From Acorus gramineus (taxonomy: Eukaryota > Streptophyta > Magnoliopsida > Acorales > Acoraceae), in assembly GCA_030737835.1 (NCBI GenBank), contig CM060850.1, positions 5,648,015 to 5,712,014 on the forward strand: a DNA stretch of 64,000 nucleotides, in the 5' to 3' direction. Under the pieces are notes generated by a model that saw only the letters and a program-made list of their open reading frames with translations, was not told the origin of the DNA and did not search any database. Positions 1 to 13,020 of the stretch are shown in pieces. The first letter of the stretch is position 1. Each line of letters opens with the position of its first letter. The position numbers and the translations under genes were made by a program.

Positions 1-492
1 TTCATGCTATACAATATGCCTATTCTTGTCATTGATCTTTCCGGTTCGTTGGGTTTAGTTTTATAAATTGTCCCTGGATATATTTATGTAAGTAGTTATA
101 TAAAAGATCGGAATAGGCTCCACAAAGTATCATTTCTAGTAGTTTGTGCTGGAATTTCAGGTCTGTATTACTTTTTAGTCTGTTTTGGGTTGAACACTTT
201 ACTGAATTAGCATTTTCTGCAATTTTACTGAGACGTGTATGATTAATACAACATACAATTGAACTTATTATGGCGTAGAAGCCTGTCCTTTGAACTTCAA
301 AGCCAATACATCCTTTATTGCATAATCTTATATTTCTGACGGTATTGTGATTATACGAACTTTTGGCATTGACTTTCTAGTCCCATTAAAATTTGATAAA
401 TTCTCTTTTATTTACTTGTTCCATCTCATAATAAATGTTTGTTATCAGTTGTATTACTTCAAATGTTGTCTTCTGATTTCTGGTAGGAGAAA

Positions 493-509
493 GGGGGGGG
501 GGGGGGGGG
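493..509 (+). repeat. G17 homopolymer
   Basis: Seventeen consecutive G bases lie in the intron. The length is likely variable or miscalled. The run could form a G-quadruplex on the transcript strand. Confidence 0.9.
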
Positions 510-736
510 TGTGGTTTAATGATACAAGCAGTTATGAAATTTAGACTGACAATGTTGGTATGTTGAATAAATGTTCTTGCTTAAACTTACTAGCATATTT
601 TTTCACTACATCAAATTTGACACGGCAAATCAGCATGGGAAGGTGAAGATTATTTGCATTTTATTTTGGGGTACATGCAGCTTGAATCACAAGAGTGAAA
701 TGGGAAAATCTGCTGCACTTGTAGGAGCAGAACAAA

Positions 737-884
737 TGTTGACTCAATTATAAAACAGGCTCAGAAAGGATGAAAGCAAACAGCTCTGAACTCTGAAGCA
801 CAACCACAAATAATGACTCAATTAAAAACAGGCCCAGAGAGGATGAAAGCAAAACAGCTCTGAATTCTGAAGCACAACCAAAAA
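737..884 (+). repeat. Tandem duplication, period 74 bp
   Basis: Two diverged copies start with GACTCAATTA (741 and 815) and end with GAAGCACAACCA. They differ by a few substitutions and one-base indels. No coding function is seen. Confidence 0.8.
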
Positions 885-983
885 AGAAAAGAACCTGTCA
901 ATCTGGTCACTTATCTCAGAATTATAATTCCTAAATTTCTAACTAACTATATAACATTGGTGTACCGAAATACATGTAGAAGC

Positions 984-1537
984 TACGAAGCATGGACACG
1001 GGACATGGTGACACGGCGACACGGACACAGCGACACGGCAATTTTTGAAAAAATAGGACACGGGTACGGCTAGGACACGACAACAAATAAATTAATATAA
1101 TAAATAAATATGTATCACTATTTTATATAAACAAACACATTTCAATTAATTCACTATTTATAACCAATTGTATAAACTAATAAATCAATGTTTTTATAAA
1201 TCATTTATTTAAATAATGAACCACTGTTTTTATAAATCACTGTTTTAAACCAATAAACCACTGTTTTTATAAATCATTGTTTTAAACTAATAAATCATTA
1301 TTTTTTTTAACCTTAAGAAAGAGATTTTGTTTAAATGAGTTGTTCTAAGATGTTTTAAATGGGTTGAATACTTGTGGGCTATGTTTGGGCCTTCCTTTTC
1401 TTTTTCTTTTTTACTTTTGGGCTGAAACTGGTTGGGCCGTGCCCAGTCGTGTCCAACACAAAATGAAGGCAGGCGTGTCTGGGGCCGTGTCCGACACGGG
1501 TACGGGTGCCTCCGGGGAAGTGTCCGTGCTTTATAGC
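984..1537. mobile_element. hAT-like non-autonomous element rich in ACACGG
   Basis: The left end (TACGAAGCATGGACAC) and the reverse complement of the right end (GCTATAAAGCACGGACAC) match as imperfect terminal inverted repeats, and each is followed by GACACGG-rich sequence. The flanks GTAGAAGC (976-983) and GTAGAAGT (1538-1545) form a 7/8 direct repeat, the 8-bp size expected for hAT. The centre is AT-rich, with repeated AATAAATCA-type words, and has no transposase. Confidence 0.6.
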
Positions 1538-2184
1538 GTAGAAGTGACAAGTAGAAAATTTGAAACCTGTCTTGGCTCATTGCTCTTCAATGTTTGCAAC
1601 CTCGTTCCCATCCATGGCCCACTCACTACGCTACAGTCTTATCTCACTTTGTTATTTATTGTGTTTTCTCCATCATCAAGTGTTAAATACAATTATACTA
1701 AAATTTTCTTGTTTTTACTGGCTGTTACATAAATGTCATTGGTATATTAATCAATGGCACGTGCTTAAATTTGATATTTTTTTATGGTAGTTCGGAGTAT
1801 CTTTTTGTTGTTGATTTTTATGATTTTCACATTTAGAAGGTTCTATTTAGATTTTAGAATCCATAAAAAAGTTTCATTTAGCCAGTTTGTCAATGATGAT
1901 TGGTGTTGCTGATTTAGGATGTCTTGTGCCTTGGATGCCTTCCTTAATTGCAGAAGATAAATCCTAGATGGTTATATTTCTCATATATGTCAAAATATCT
2001 TGTTAGTCTTCTAATTAATATTAGGATTGGTGATTCACTTGGCGTGAATATGTGAATGTTTGTACAAATTATCTCTTCATCGTGAGGGTTAGTTTTAATG
2101 GATAAAACTATTTTTCTTTTGTTTGTCCCATGTGATTTAAAGCATGCTGTGTTGCATTTATGGTGTTGTACTTTTGGTTTTTAG

Positions 2185-3522
2185 GAAAGAATGGGTGGCG
2201 TGTTGAGCTATCTCACAATTCGAAAGGTGGAGGGGGAGGTCGTGGCGGTGGACGCTCACGCGGTGGAGGGGAGGACCTGAAGTGCTATGAATGTGGTGAA
2301 CCTGGTCATTTTGCTCGTGAGTGTCGCTTGCGCATTGGATCTGGGGGATTGGGAAGTGGACGTCGTCGGAGCCCCAGCCCTGCCAGATATCGGAGGAGCC
2401 CAAGTTATGGCCGCAGGTGGGTAGATGCTTGTGTATTAAATAATCTGCTTACGGACGAAGGGATTTGCACTGCTCAACTAGCTGTTGGTGGACTGTCAAT
2501 TGATTTATTAGCATATTTATCATGCGCTTATTCATGCATTCTTGGTGAGGTTTTGTTATTGGAGGTTCGGACCCATGATTTTGTCTGTGGTAGTAATACC
2601 CAGACTTTTAACCTGCAATTGATTATTCTCACATGGGAATTGTCGTGAAACTTCAGTATGTTTGCAATTGTGTGGGATGAATCTTAGACTCTGTACCACT
2701 GGGACCCCTTATTCGCTTATGACATTTGCTCTACACAAATGATAGTTTAAAATTTTGGAACAGTGATGAGAATCTCAAGTTAATGCGGTAGCAAGTTTGC
2801 TTAGAGTATGTAGGTCTTTGTCATGGAATGATTGATTTTCTCAATGACCTACTTGCATACTCTATAAAAGTGTTGCCCATGAGTGTATAACAGAATTCTG
2901 TGATGTTATTTTATTCTTTGTGGTTCATTATAATGTATCTTTTTGTCTTTACAGGAGTTACAGTCCTCGTGATAGAAGATCACCTAAGCGCCGTAGTGTT
3001 TCACCTCGTCGTGGCCGAAGCTACAGTCGCTCTCCACCATATCGCTCTGCCCCGCGTGATTCACCTTATGCGAACGGGTATGCCATGGTGCTCATATTGT
3101 ATATTTGAATTGGATGCTCGTGCAATATTATCAGCAGATTTGGATATAGCAGAACTACTTAGGTTTACGAAAGATAGAATGCTGTCACATTCAATAAATG
3201 TTTGACAATAATGATTTGTTAATTTCAAAACTCTGGATTTTGACCTTTTCAATTTTCCATTCTGCACTTTCATGGTTTTTTTTCCCTTTGCATAAATAAG
3301 GAAAAAAAAATTAAACATCAGGATTGCTTAGGAAACATTGTTGCACCTGTCCCTGAAAATCTCATTATAATGATGAGCAAACTCTCTGCATACTAATGTC
3401 CCTGAAATCCTCATTATACTGATGAGCAAGCTCTCCCCATACTAAGGAAAAATAGTGAACCACCAAAATAATTTTATTTTGTTTTTGTTTTTGACAGGGA
3501 TCGTCGCAGGAGTCGGAGCTAA
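2185..3522 (+). CDS. RSZ22: RSZ21/RSZ22-type SR splicing factor with zinc knuckle (3' exons)
   Basis: This is the C-terminal part of a plant 9G8-like serine/arginine splicing factor, a nuclear pre-mRNA splicing protein. Three exons are visible: 2185-2416, 2955-3077 and 3498-3522 (stop TAA 3520-3522). All have AG/GT borders and compatible phases, encoding about 125 residues. Exon 1 opens with GKNGWRVELSHN, the conserved end of the RRM. A Gly-rich linker follows, then one CCHC zinc knuckle (CYECGEPGHFAREC) and an RS domain (SPSPARYRRSPSYGRR, RSYSRSPPYR), ending RRRSRS. The RRM itself is encoded left of the window, so the start is not seen. The family is known to bind RNA through the RRM and knuckle, and to recruit spliceosomal partners through the RS domain. 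The identification is firm. The choice among RSZ21, RSZ22 and RSZ22a is not. Confidence 0.93.
3348..3445 (+). repeat. 49-bp tandem duplication in RSZ22 last intron
   Basis: Two adjacent copies, 3348-3396 and 3397-3445, both begin TGTCCCTGAAA and end CATACTAA. They contain TGATGAGCAA, which loosely recalls a snoRNA C box, but no complete box C/D layout was found. Confidence 0.8.
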
Positions 3523-6180
3523 AGCCGATGGTGCTGTTACGCGAATGAGTTTTACTACTGTAGTGATGCTGGATTATTGTGGTTTTTTGAAAAACTTGGG
3601 TTAGTTACCAAATGGAGTATTCTGACTCCCTTTGCTTTTGCATGGCAGACTCTCTCCTCAGCTCGCTGGGTCTTTGGAGAGGTTAAGTTCCTACTTTACA
3701 TTTTGTCTATCTTAAGTTCGTAATACTTATAGGTTTTACCTATATCGCTCTTGGCTTTTTAATTAATCTATCTTTCATTTAAATGATTTTAATTCTGTTT
3801 TTGAGGTGCGGTTCTGCTAAAAACGGCCCTACTGGCAACTTCTGCTGCACTTATTACGCGGTTTCTGCTTCTGTCTCTCGCATCATCTACTTATGTTCGC
3901 TTCATGTGCTTTAACTGCTTGAATCACCCCCACCGATAACCTGAAAGCTTCGAAGCTTGTCTCGAGTCACGACATCATTAGATATGCTCGCTCGCCTTTC
4001 TGCATCAAAATCTTCTGATTGCTTTGCATGCTTTAGACCTCCTAGACTTTTATACATATCTGGCTTGAAAGTGGAAGCTGCTCCATACACTTCACTCTTC
4101 AGGTAAAGTCATAGACATGTCTCGCCCCCTCATGGTACTGGCCCTTTCATCTTATAAAGACATATCAAGCTTTGGACTCTTCTACGCATCCATCTAACTT
4201 TCCCTTTTAACTTGTATGGGTGTCGAGATGAAGCAGGATTGCAGCTTCTGCACAAAGTAGGACTTATGTCGAGCTTTTTAAGTGGATTCATTTTTCAGTC
4301 TTCTGGTTCTTGTCAAACAGCTTGCGTCTTTCTTTTTTTTTTCCTTTTTTGGGTGAGGGTCGGTGTGGTGGTTTAGGTTCTCACAATCATCTAAATAGGG
4401 ATCCTTGGTGGTTCAATTTTAAGAAGTATTAGCAAGCATATCGATACTTAGTGATATGAATAATTAACTGATTGTTTTGTTGAATGTGATTTCGTGAGCT
4501 GCATTCGACATTTACCTATGCCAAGAACATAAGCATGATGGGATGCCACTTTTATGTTCTATTGCTCATTTTTGGTAGAGATGTACTGGAATTGTACTTA
4601 TGGAGTTGGAGGGACTCGGTATGTAGTAAATTTCCAACTCATTTGCAGATGTAGGTTTCAGTTTCGTTGGTGTTTCAGATTTCTACCTCGCACTCTTTGC
4701 GTATGTAGATGTTCCGTGGTTCTCGGGTAGCCAATCTTGTTTGAAAAATTATATCATATCCCAGGATTCTTTACAACTTCTACGGGGAAAATGTTACACT
4801 AGTCATTCCTGACATGTTTCGAAATTTCTTTTGGAAGTATACTTTATTAGAGACTTGACATGTATTGCATGAGTATATGCTTGAATTTTTTTAAAGTATA
4901 TACTTGTTTAAGTACATACCTCAAAGGTGCTGAGGCTTTGAGTCGTGATGGTAAAGTTTACAGCTGAAACATGTCTAAATGGGAAAAAAAAATTTGTGAT
5001 TTTTTTTGCTATATTTCAAAGTTTTGAACATGAATACATATTTGTATTACTACTTTTTATGGTTTATAGGGTATTAAAACATAAGGCTTTGACCTGTTTA
5101 TTTAATGTTTTGATGGATGTTTATTCATTACTGTTACATTTCTATTTTAATAAGAATTTTTTTCACTATTTTATCTCCCATGATTCTCCAGGCAACGTGT
5201 TTCAGTTTTGAATGTTGAAAGAATCCCAAATGTTTATCAGCAAATCTTGAATAATATTTTATTCTAATCTGATACTTAAATGACCCTATAATGTGGTGCA
5301 TTAAGAAAAAAAAGTCAATTAACATTCAAAATCCGAATATCGTTTTGCACTTTATCCTGATTCTTTGTTTTTTTTGTACAATATTAACATGATAAGATGT
5401 TATTCAATTTTAATTCAAATGGAAGTCTTATTACATAATGGCTTTATTTTTAGAACTTTATGATATGTTATCCAAGGGTCTGATTGGGATATGAGTTTGA
5501 AAAAAGCTGTTTATATTATCGCTTTAATTGCAGTTTATCTTATTTTTTTTTAAAATCATACACTCATCCTTTGAAGTGCATGTCATTATATGAAATAAAG
5601 TATATACTGAGATGTATTAGTGTATTTTTTTTTTTGGTAAAAAAATGAAATTTTTTTTTGAATCATATACTATGATATATGCTATGTTATCATAGCTTAT
5701 AGGGTTGCAAAATGAACTGTGTGGATCAACACTCTATGAGTTTGGGTACATTCTGCTTTTGAAAAGCTAAAATTTTTCAAACTCAAATCCAAACATATTC
5801 TCAGCGTTTAGTTTTTCAAATCACCATTTTCTTTTTTTAAGCAAAAAATTTTTACAGTTAAAAATATAATAAAATAACATTTTTTAAAGGTTGAGTTAGA
5901 AATACAAGATTTTAAAAATCTTAGAGTTTCAATGTCACATCCAAACGCAACCTAAATTTTTTTATCCGCTCTTCTTATTATAATCGTGGGTTAAATCCTT
6001 GCACATCTTCAAATTAAGACAATTTATCATCAAAATTTTAATCCCTTGTCAAACTAACACACAAGGTGTTTGGGTGCAATGTATTAGGTTTATATCCTGT
6101 ATTTTGGTTTTTGGAACATCAAAGAAAAATTACAGCAACGAAATTTTTCATAATCGACTATAGTTTGCCTCTACAACTGA
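3523..6180. other. RSZ22 3' UTR and intergenic DNA
   Basis: The first few hundred bases after the stop are probably 3' UTR, though no polyadenylation site was fixed. The remainder is AT-rich, with no recognisable gene. One MITE-like inverted pair at about 5476-5952 is listed separately. Confidence 0.5.
5476..5952. mobile_element. Possible MITE with GTTTGGATG-type ends
   Basis: The left end GGGTCTGATTGGGATATGAG and the reverse complement of the right end (GGTTGCGTTTGGATGTGAC) are similar inverted ends. A related end pair occurs at 31963-32205. No target duplication was recognised, so the limits are approximate. Confidence 0.4.
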
Positions 6181-6430
6181 AAACGCAATTGAGCTATGCG
6201 GTTAGTTCGTTGGAAAGGGGGCATCGTCCCTCCAAATAGAAAAAGGTCATGTGTATTTTGCAGGTGTAATGATAATGTTATAATTCTTTATTATATGTAA
6301 GAAAATTACAGTTACGTATAGGCGGCAATGTATAGGCGGTTAGGGATTGTTTCTGAGATACAAATGGAATGAGTGCATCAACGCTAAAAAAACGAATCTG
6401 ACCTGAATCTACACACACGAGAACTCCAAA
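6180..6430 (+). promoter_or_regulatory. Probable original upstream region of the membrane-protein gene, displaced by a MULE
   Basis: This stretch ends at the left copy of the 9-bp target duplication AACTCCAAA (6422-6430). Before the MULE inserted it would have been continuous with 14645, about 123 bp from the ATG of the gene at 14768. It includes a TATA-like TTTATTATATG near 6288. The promoter role is inferred from position only. Confidence 0.35.
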
Positions 6431-6478
6431 GGGTGGGGCTATTTGCACCCTTCTGTTTACTGCGCACACCCCTTGTCT
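6431..6478 (+). repeat. MULE left terminal inverted repeat
   Basis: Begins GGGTGGGGCTATTTGCACCC and runs to ACACCCCTTGT. It pairs with 14588-14635 with a few mismatches. Confidence 0.88.
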
Positions 6479-7637
6479 AACCACACCCCACCCAAATAAC
6501 TTGGGTTCTATACACACCCCAGTATTTATCTAATATTTGACTCTCCACTGCACACCACTTTCATCTAAACCCTGAAAACAAAACCCCCAAATGTGCCTCT
6601 TTTCTTCCCTCCCACATTTGGTTCTCTCTCTCTCTCTACCATTAGAATCGGAGCTCAAGTTCAAGCTGGAAGGCAAGATTTCTTCCCTATAGATTTTTCT
6701 GTCAACGAAGAGTATCTAGAATCTGTTGATGTGAAAAATCCATATGGTTTTTATCACTCCTTTTAAGGATTCAGCTTGTCCAATTATTATCTATGAAATG
6801 TATAGTTCGACTCCATTGATGGCATTGTTAGCATCTCCCTCTCTCAGTTATTCTTCTTTCAGTTCTATTGCTCAATGCAAGGAGAGGCATGAAGGTCTAT
6901 CATCTGTTCGGGGATAACACACCGAGGTACTAAATGTCCTCTCTGTTTTGCTTTTGTGGGGTATAATTTTGTTGGAGCTAAAGAACTGGAAGGATTTGTC
7001 AAGTTGTTACAGGTATGCAATGAATTAATTTCACTTCTTTATCCCACTTATTAGTTAAGAAATTGTGCACCTTTGTGTGCTTATGTGAGACTTACTCTCC
7101 AAGTGTCATGGCTGTAGACTTGCTCTTTTTAAGTGTTGGCCAGAAGGTGTGAGCTATGGACGTGTGATAGTTAGAATTTATAAATTAATGTGTGGAAATT
7201 TTTGTCCTACTAAGTTATTCTGAAGGAACCTTGTGTAGAAAAAGTAAAAAAAGAAAAAGAAAAATCATGTAATCGACTTCAAGCCTCCCACTGCCTAACC
7301 ATGTTTCTTCCAAAGTTAAACATGATAAGATTATAAAGCTCCAACTCCATGATTTAGGTTTATGTGCTTTAAAATCATGGAGATGTGTAAAAAAAAGTAT
7401 TATAAATTTCAAGAAAATTATGTCTAACATTTCAAGTACCTTAACCTAACATTAAAATTAGCAAATATGGAGTCGAATGTGGATTTTGTGTATCATTTTT
7501 TTTGTAAAAGTTTGGAAGCTAAAAATTGCATTTGGTAGGCTTTATATATATTTGATAGAAAATCATTTAACTAGTTTGTTTATGGTATCTTGGTTGTGAT
7601 ATCATAATGTACGAGCTTTTAACAAAAAGTAGGTAGA

Positions 7638-8384
7638 GGTTGGAATTTTAAGTGATCAAAAATTGCATTAGTTCATATTAAACCCCCTTAGCATTTTTAT
7701 TGCATGAGTTACAAATGAAATCATTGCATGCATTTGTAACTCCTACCTTCATTATTTAGTGGAGGATGGGAATTAAAGGAGAAAAACGTTTCAATTGAAA
7801 TCGGTTTCATTAGCATATAAATGGTTACAATTAATTGTGAAAGCATATACGTTTTCATATGTGTTGTGACTATAAATATTCATGGCTAGCTCTCATGCAT
7901 CATAGGAATATAATAAGAGATATAAGCCCTTATGTGTAGTGGTGTTTTAGCCAACATAGCCGATCCCACTGTGTTATAGATTTTATGAAAATCATTTTTC
8001 TTCCAAGTCATAGTTCCCAACATCTTGTTGTTTGATCCAATTCCTAATCTGGGCGTCTGAAAGGATCGTAGTCTGTTCAACGTGGTTCTTCCGTAGTTCG
8101 CACCCCGGAAGAACAAAACCTGTTGTGGTCGTATCTCTCAGTGGTAGGAGCCATTCAACCCTGTGCGTGAGGGGGCCTTATTAACCGAGGACAGAGTGTC
8201 TTCACTCACTTCCACATTTCCGGATACACTTTTCTAATCCCTTACTCTTTTATTTCGTGTTTTTACGATATATTTTAGAGTATGCATGATTTAATATATA
8301 TTTGATGTTTATATTATTAATGTGTTAATTATAAGAATTCGTGTTCAGCCTAATATTTGTTTGTTACGCACATAAATTCTAACA
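7638..8384 (+). repeat. 5' LTR
   Basis: About 747 bp, nearly identical to 11193-11956. It lacks the roughly 19-bp segment around TTGTCCATTAGAATTTA present in the other LTR. The shared block containing TCTCTCAGTGGTAGGAGCC is also found, inverted, in the solo LTR at 56730-57777. Confidence 0.85.
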
Positions 8385-11192
8385 ACTCGGTTAATAAAGT
8401 ACACAAATTCTTATATTAGATTATGTGCTAGATTTAAACAGATTACATAAGTTAATGAGATGAGAGAAAGGTTGGATATTCCGAATGGCATGCATGCAAA
8501 TATTTGGAATAAAATGCATCCGTTATGTTTTATTTTTTCATATATGCATATGATGTGTTAAATTTGCATGAAACAATTGCATGCATTTACAAACATGAGT
8601 TACAAATTATTCATTACCGTTGAGCGTTATAAATATTCATGTTCTAATACGATTTAATGTAAATAGATACTTAATATCATATGAATATTGATATTCGAAA
8701 AAATTGGTGTAAAAGAATCTGGTTAATTCTTTAATTTGGTGGTTTCTTAATTCTCCTCTAATTTTTCATTTTCTAAATAAACATCTCTCCGGCTGTAGAG
8801 TTTAATTTAATTTGAAGTATTATTTACCGGTTTAATCTCTAAATAAGGTCAATGTTCCATCATATAATGTTTGTCGGTTATCTTATTTTCCTTTGATAAA
8901 TAAGGACGGGTGGCATTTGTTTCTGTTCTATGGTGCATGCATTTTCATATGGGGTCTCATTCTGCATGAGTATGAGTTGGGATTGCTGGCCATATCTTTC
9001 TTTCATGAGATAATATATGCCATGCAGTGAACGTTTTATCTTTTCAAAAACCATGAACAGGTGCATTGAAACAATTTCAAAACAGTAATACATACATACA
9101 TGTGATGTTTGTTCTTCGAGATAATTAAACACATCCATAAACCATAATGGGTGTTTCTGTGTGTTGTATATATTCAAATTTCTATAAGCGTTGAGTTTAC
9201 TTTTGTATGCATTATTATTCAGTGCTCACACTTCTCTTGTGACCCAATGTTTTCTCTGAGGTACATATATATATTGGAAGCATTTCTCTCATGCCTTTCG
9301 GTGATATTTTCAACTCCCATTATATTGCATTGAAGCACTCAAAATCAATTAAACATGATGTATGAATTCTTGTGGAAGACAAGATTATATATATACATTT
9401 CAAGGACGTTGGTGACTACTATATTCAGAGATGATAATTGAAATATTTTATGGGTTCTCTGGTATTCTTCTCTATACTTCTAATATCAGTAGTTGGTGAA
9501 GAGACAATTCAAGGGAGATTATTCTATTCAGTTTTCTTATATTCTCATGAATCTCTCATAGTTCGGAATATTCTGATTATTATCTTATGAGGCTATTATA
9601 TTATCTGATATGCCGCATGATATCAGTCATGTGTTCTCCTTGACTAAGAGATTGCAGTTGTTTATTAACAGAGGATGTCAATTTATGCAGATAAGGGTCT
9701 TCTCAGTGGCATGCTAATCAAATTGGTGCTCATCTATCATATGTATTGGAATAATTTTGGTCTTCATAATAAACACAGAGCCATGGTGTTTTGTAGTATA
9801 TATTTGATGATTTTTGAGTTGCTGATATTCATTTATGCACTCTCATTACAACTATCAGTTATCAGTTTAAGGAGATCACTATATTATCTGATTTTCTTGA
9901 GGTATTATCTAAAGATATATCTGGACATATTCTTCATATGGCCTTCATATTGTGTGTATTATATTATGGTATTCTATAAGAATATTCAGTGACAAATGAT
10001 CTATTCAAGGTACGTGAGTACAGACCTAACTTTTGATTACTTTAATTATTAATTGTCATATTAAATAATTTTGTGGTAATCATGCTCATATAAATGTCTT
10101 GATTAAATGCATACTCTTATAGTGAAATGATGATTAACATGCGAGTTATTATTTTCTATATATTTGTATGCTAATGTGATGATGATCGAGTTTTATTGCT
10201 TGCATGCATAAATAAATTTAAAAATAATGTGATTTATTTGTAGAGAATATTCTTTGCATGCATGCATATCCCAAATTATTTTATTAGTCTCTAAATGTGG
10301 GGGTATTTGTGAAAATAAATCATGAAAAATTACAATGGTAATTTATATACCCTAAAATGTGGGGGGAGACATATACCTCATTAATTAAAAAAATATATAT
10401 TGAGAGAGAGACTACAAAATATTGGGACAAGAAAATTAAAATGTCTAGACAACTATAAATAAACTTGAGTCGATTCACCTTATATCCAAGGGAATATAAC
10501 TCGAGTTTATGAGGTCGCAGAGAACTTTACTAAAGGACTTGCGAGATGACTCGTCTTTAATATTGAGACCAAGGGGGATTTGGGTTAAGCCTATTAAATA
10601 ATTACCTGCAGTGGGCTCCCTACCATTGTGATTGGAGATCCCATGAAGATGGTTTTCAAGGGGTTAACGAAGCTGTACGGGTAAACTTGTGAGTACTGTA
10701 GAGGAAAAACTCCTCTAACCCATCCCTATGGTAACAGTGCTAACTGTAGTGGAAGTAGGTTGAGCTAATGCTCTTAATGGGTTCGAGTCCTTTTCGGACA
10801 GGGTGTGGTCCATGCAGGCACCCTGGAGAACTCACCTATATGAGTGCACGGACGTGGGGCCGCGTTCTTTGAGATTTGGGCTAAATCTCTAAAGCACTCA
10901 AGAAAGGATACGAGCACATGGCCGTAACGTGCTATCCCGCAGAACAAGACTCATATCATGTACCATGTGTGTGATCAGTGAAACCGGGCTAAAGGGGTCG
11001 AATTCAAGGACTTGGTCTATTCAGGCTTCTCCGGGGGATATGGTTTACACTAAGTGAAGGTTCAAACCCAGAAGGTACCTTCATCTATTACATGGTATAA
11101 GACGCCCAGATCAATTCGCTCCATCCCACATCAATTTATTCCTTCCTCTATCCATTTTATTGTGTCATATGCATTTTCGATCAGTGGGGGAT

Positions 11193-11956
11193 TGTTGGAA
11201 TTTTAAGTGATCAAAAATTGCATTAGTCCATATTAAACCCCCTTAGCATTTTTATTGCATGAGTTACAAATGAAATCATTGCATGCATTTGTAACTCCTA
11301 CCTTCATTATTTAGTGGAGGATGGGAATTAAAGGAGAAAAACGTTTCAATTGAAATCGGTTTCATTAGCATATAAATGGTTACAATTAATTGTGATTGTC
11401 CATTAGAATTTAAAGCATATACGTTTTCATGTGTGTTGTGACTATAAATATTCATGGCTAGCTCTCATGCATCATAGGAATATAATAAGAGAAATAAGCC
11501 CTTATGTGTAGTGGTGTTTTAGCCAACATAGCCGATCCCACTGTGTTATAGATTTTATGAAAATCATTTTTCTTCCAAGTCATAGTTCCCAACACCTTGT
11601 TGTTTGATTCAATTCCTAATCTGGGCGTCTGAAAGGATCGTAGTCTGTTCAACGTGGTTCTTCCGTAGCTCGCACCCCGGAAGAACAAAACCTGTTGTGG
11701 TCGTATCTCTCAGTGGTAGGAGCCATTCAACCCTGTGCGTGAGGGGGCCTTATTAACCGAGGACAGAGTGTCTTCACTCACTTCCACATTTCCGGATACA
11801 CTTTTCTAATCCCTTACTCTTTTATTTCGTGTTTTTACGATATATTTTAGAGTATGCATGATTTAATATATATTTGATGTTTATATTATTAATGTGTTAA
11901 TTATAAGAATTCGTGTTCAGCCTAATATTTGTTTGTTACGCACATAAATTCTAACA
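11193..11956 (+). repeat. 3' LTR
   Basis: About 764 bp, TGTTGGAA...TTCTAACA, directly after a purine-rich tract. It differs from the 5' LTR by scattered substitutions and one indel of about 19 bp near 11395-11413. Confidence 0.86.
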
Positions 11957-13020
11957 GAAATAAGTCAAATGATTGCTACAACCCATTTTTTTTATGAGAG
12001 TGGGAAAGAACGCAGGACCAGGACCATTCATGTCATGGAATACAACTTTCTAATATCTGTTTAAATGATGCTAATGCTAGATCATGATGTCTTCTTTAAA
12101 ATAGTTCTCTGTTGGCGAATCTTTACTTTCTGTAGTTTGGCTTAATATTCCTTTTTATTTATTTATTTATTGGTAATTGAGAACTTTGTATTGCTATAAT
12201 TGAACAAATGTACAAAATTTACAAGAGTTAGCTAGCTTATAAGAGAGAAATTATGGTATTGCTACAAGGGAAGAAATCTTACTTGTTATTGCTATAATTG
12301 AACAAATGACTGAATATTCCTTGCTAAACAGTTCTGAATTACGGTAATTCAAGTTAATCTGATAGTGCTCTGAATGAGAGTTCTTTCTATTTCAACAAGC
12401 AAAAGGTGAAGCAGCGGCTGCTTTTGGGAATGGTTTCTATTTCCTTTCCATATAACAGGGACTATTTAGGTGTTTTACATTTGAAAAGGGAGCCTTATAA
12501 TGCTATACATGCACTAATCTACTAAACTTATACCAATAATTTGACATATTGTCCTCAACAAGCTCAGATCATCCATACTTTCAGTACGAATTGACAAGAC
12601 AAACTATAGAAGAACTCGTGAAACTAAACTTGGTTTTGGGAAAAATAATTTTAATATTCTCCAGTTTCCTTCACTAGTAGTTTCGATTTTTACTGTAAAT
12701 AATAATGGTGGAGAAAGAGAGAAGGATGTTATTGATAATACTCAAGCAGCCTAGCAAGCAATATTATATATGGCTAGGGCTTTAAAGTGTTGTATTTTCT
12801 CATTATTGTAAGTGACAGACATGGTAGGGCATAACTTTGTTATGGTTCCTTATAGAATGATTTGTTTTGTTATTTTATAAATGCTAGCAAAGAATTGATT
12901 TTTGAACCTACGCAATGGACCTTCTGATTTTTTATTTTTGAACCTCTCCAGAACCTACGAATTTTATTTATGTTCCCATAGACTACAACAGTGTCTAGTG
13001 GTTACAAATACCTAGACACC

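Larger units (their letters stand above)
1..2184 (+). other. Intron of the RSZ22-type gene (5' part outside window)
   Basis: No coding exon is visible before the acceptor TTTTTAG at 2178-2184. The next exon resumes inside the linker after the RRM, so this whole stretch is best read as one intron whose donor lies left of the window. It holds a G17 run at 493-509, a 74-bp tandem duplication and a hAT-like element, listed separately. The rest is AT-rich, with no recognisable feature. Confidence 0.75.
7638..11956 (+). mobile_element. Nested non-autonomous LTR retrotransposon, probably Copia-derived
   Basis: Two long direct repeats (7638-8384 and 11193-11956) enclose about 2.8 kb. The right copy is preceded by the purine tract GATCAGTGGGGGA, the expected polypurine tract, which sets the plus orientation. 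The 3' LTR begins TGTTGGAA and ends TTCTAACA, so TG...CA ends are present. The 5' LTR start is altered (GGTTGGAA). The internal part has no open gag or pol. A stretch near 10490-11130 resembles the degenerate tail of a Copia-type polyprotein and downstream leader, with many stops. No 5-bp target duplication was recognised (GTAGA before, GAAAT after). Copia assignment is an inference. Confidence 0.82.

Noticed and set aside
2417..2648. Extension of the zinc-knuckle reading frame past 2416
   Set aside because: A GT donor at 2417 joins in phase to the RS-rich exon at 2955. The read-through residues match nothing in the SR family.
3369..3432. Possible box C/D snoRNA (TGATGA and CTGA words) in the RSZ22 intron
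   Set aside because: The words belong to a 49-bp tandem duplication. Spacing is too short and no terminal stem is present.
10740..10800. Possible tRNA-like B box (GGGTTCGAGTCC) inside the LTR element
   Set aside because: No A box at proper spacing and no cloverleaf. It is part of the degenerate retroelement interior.
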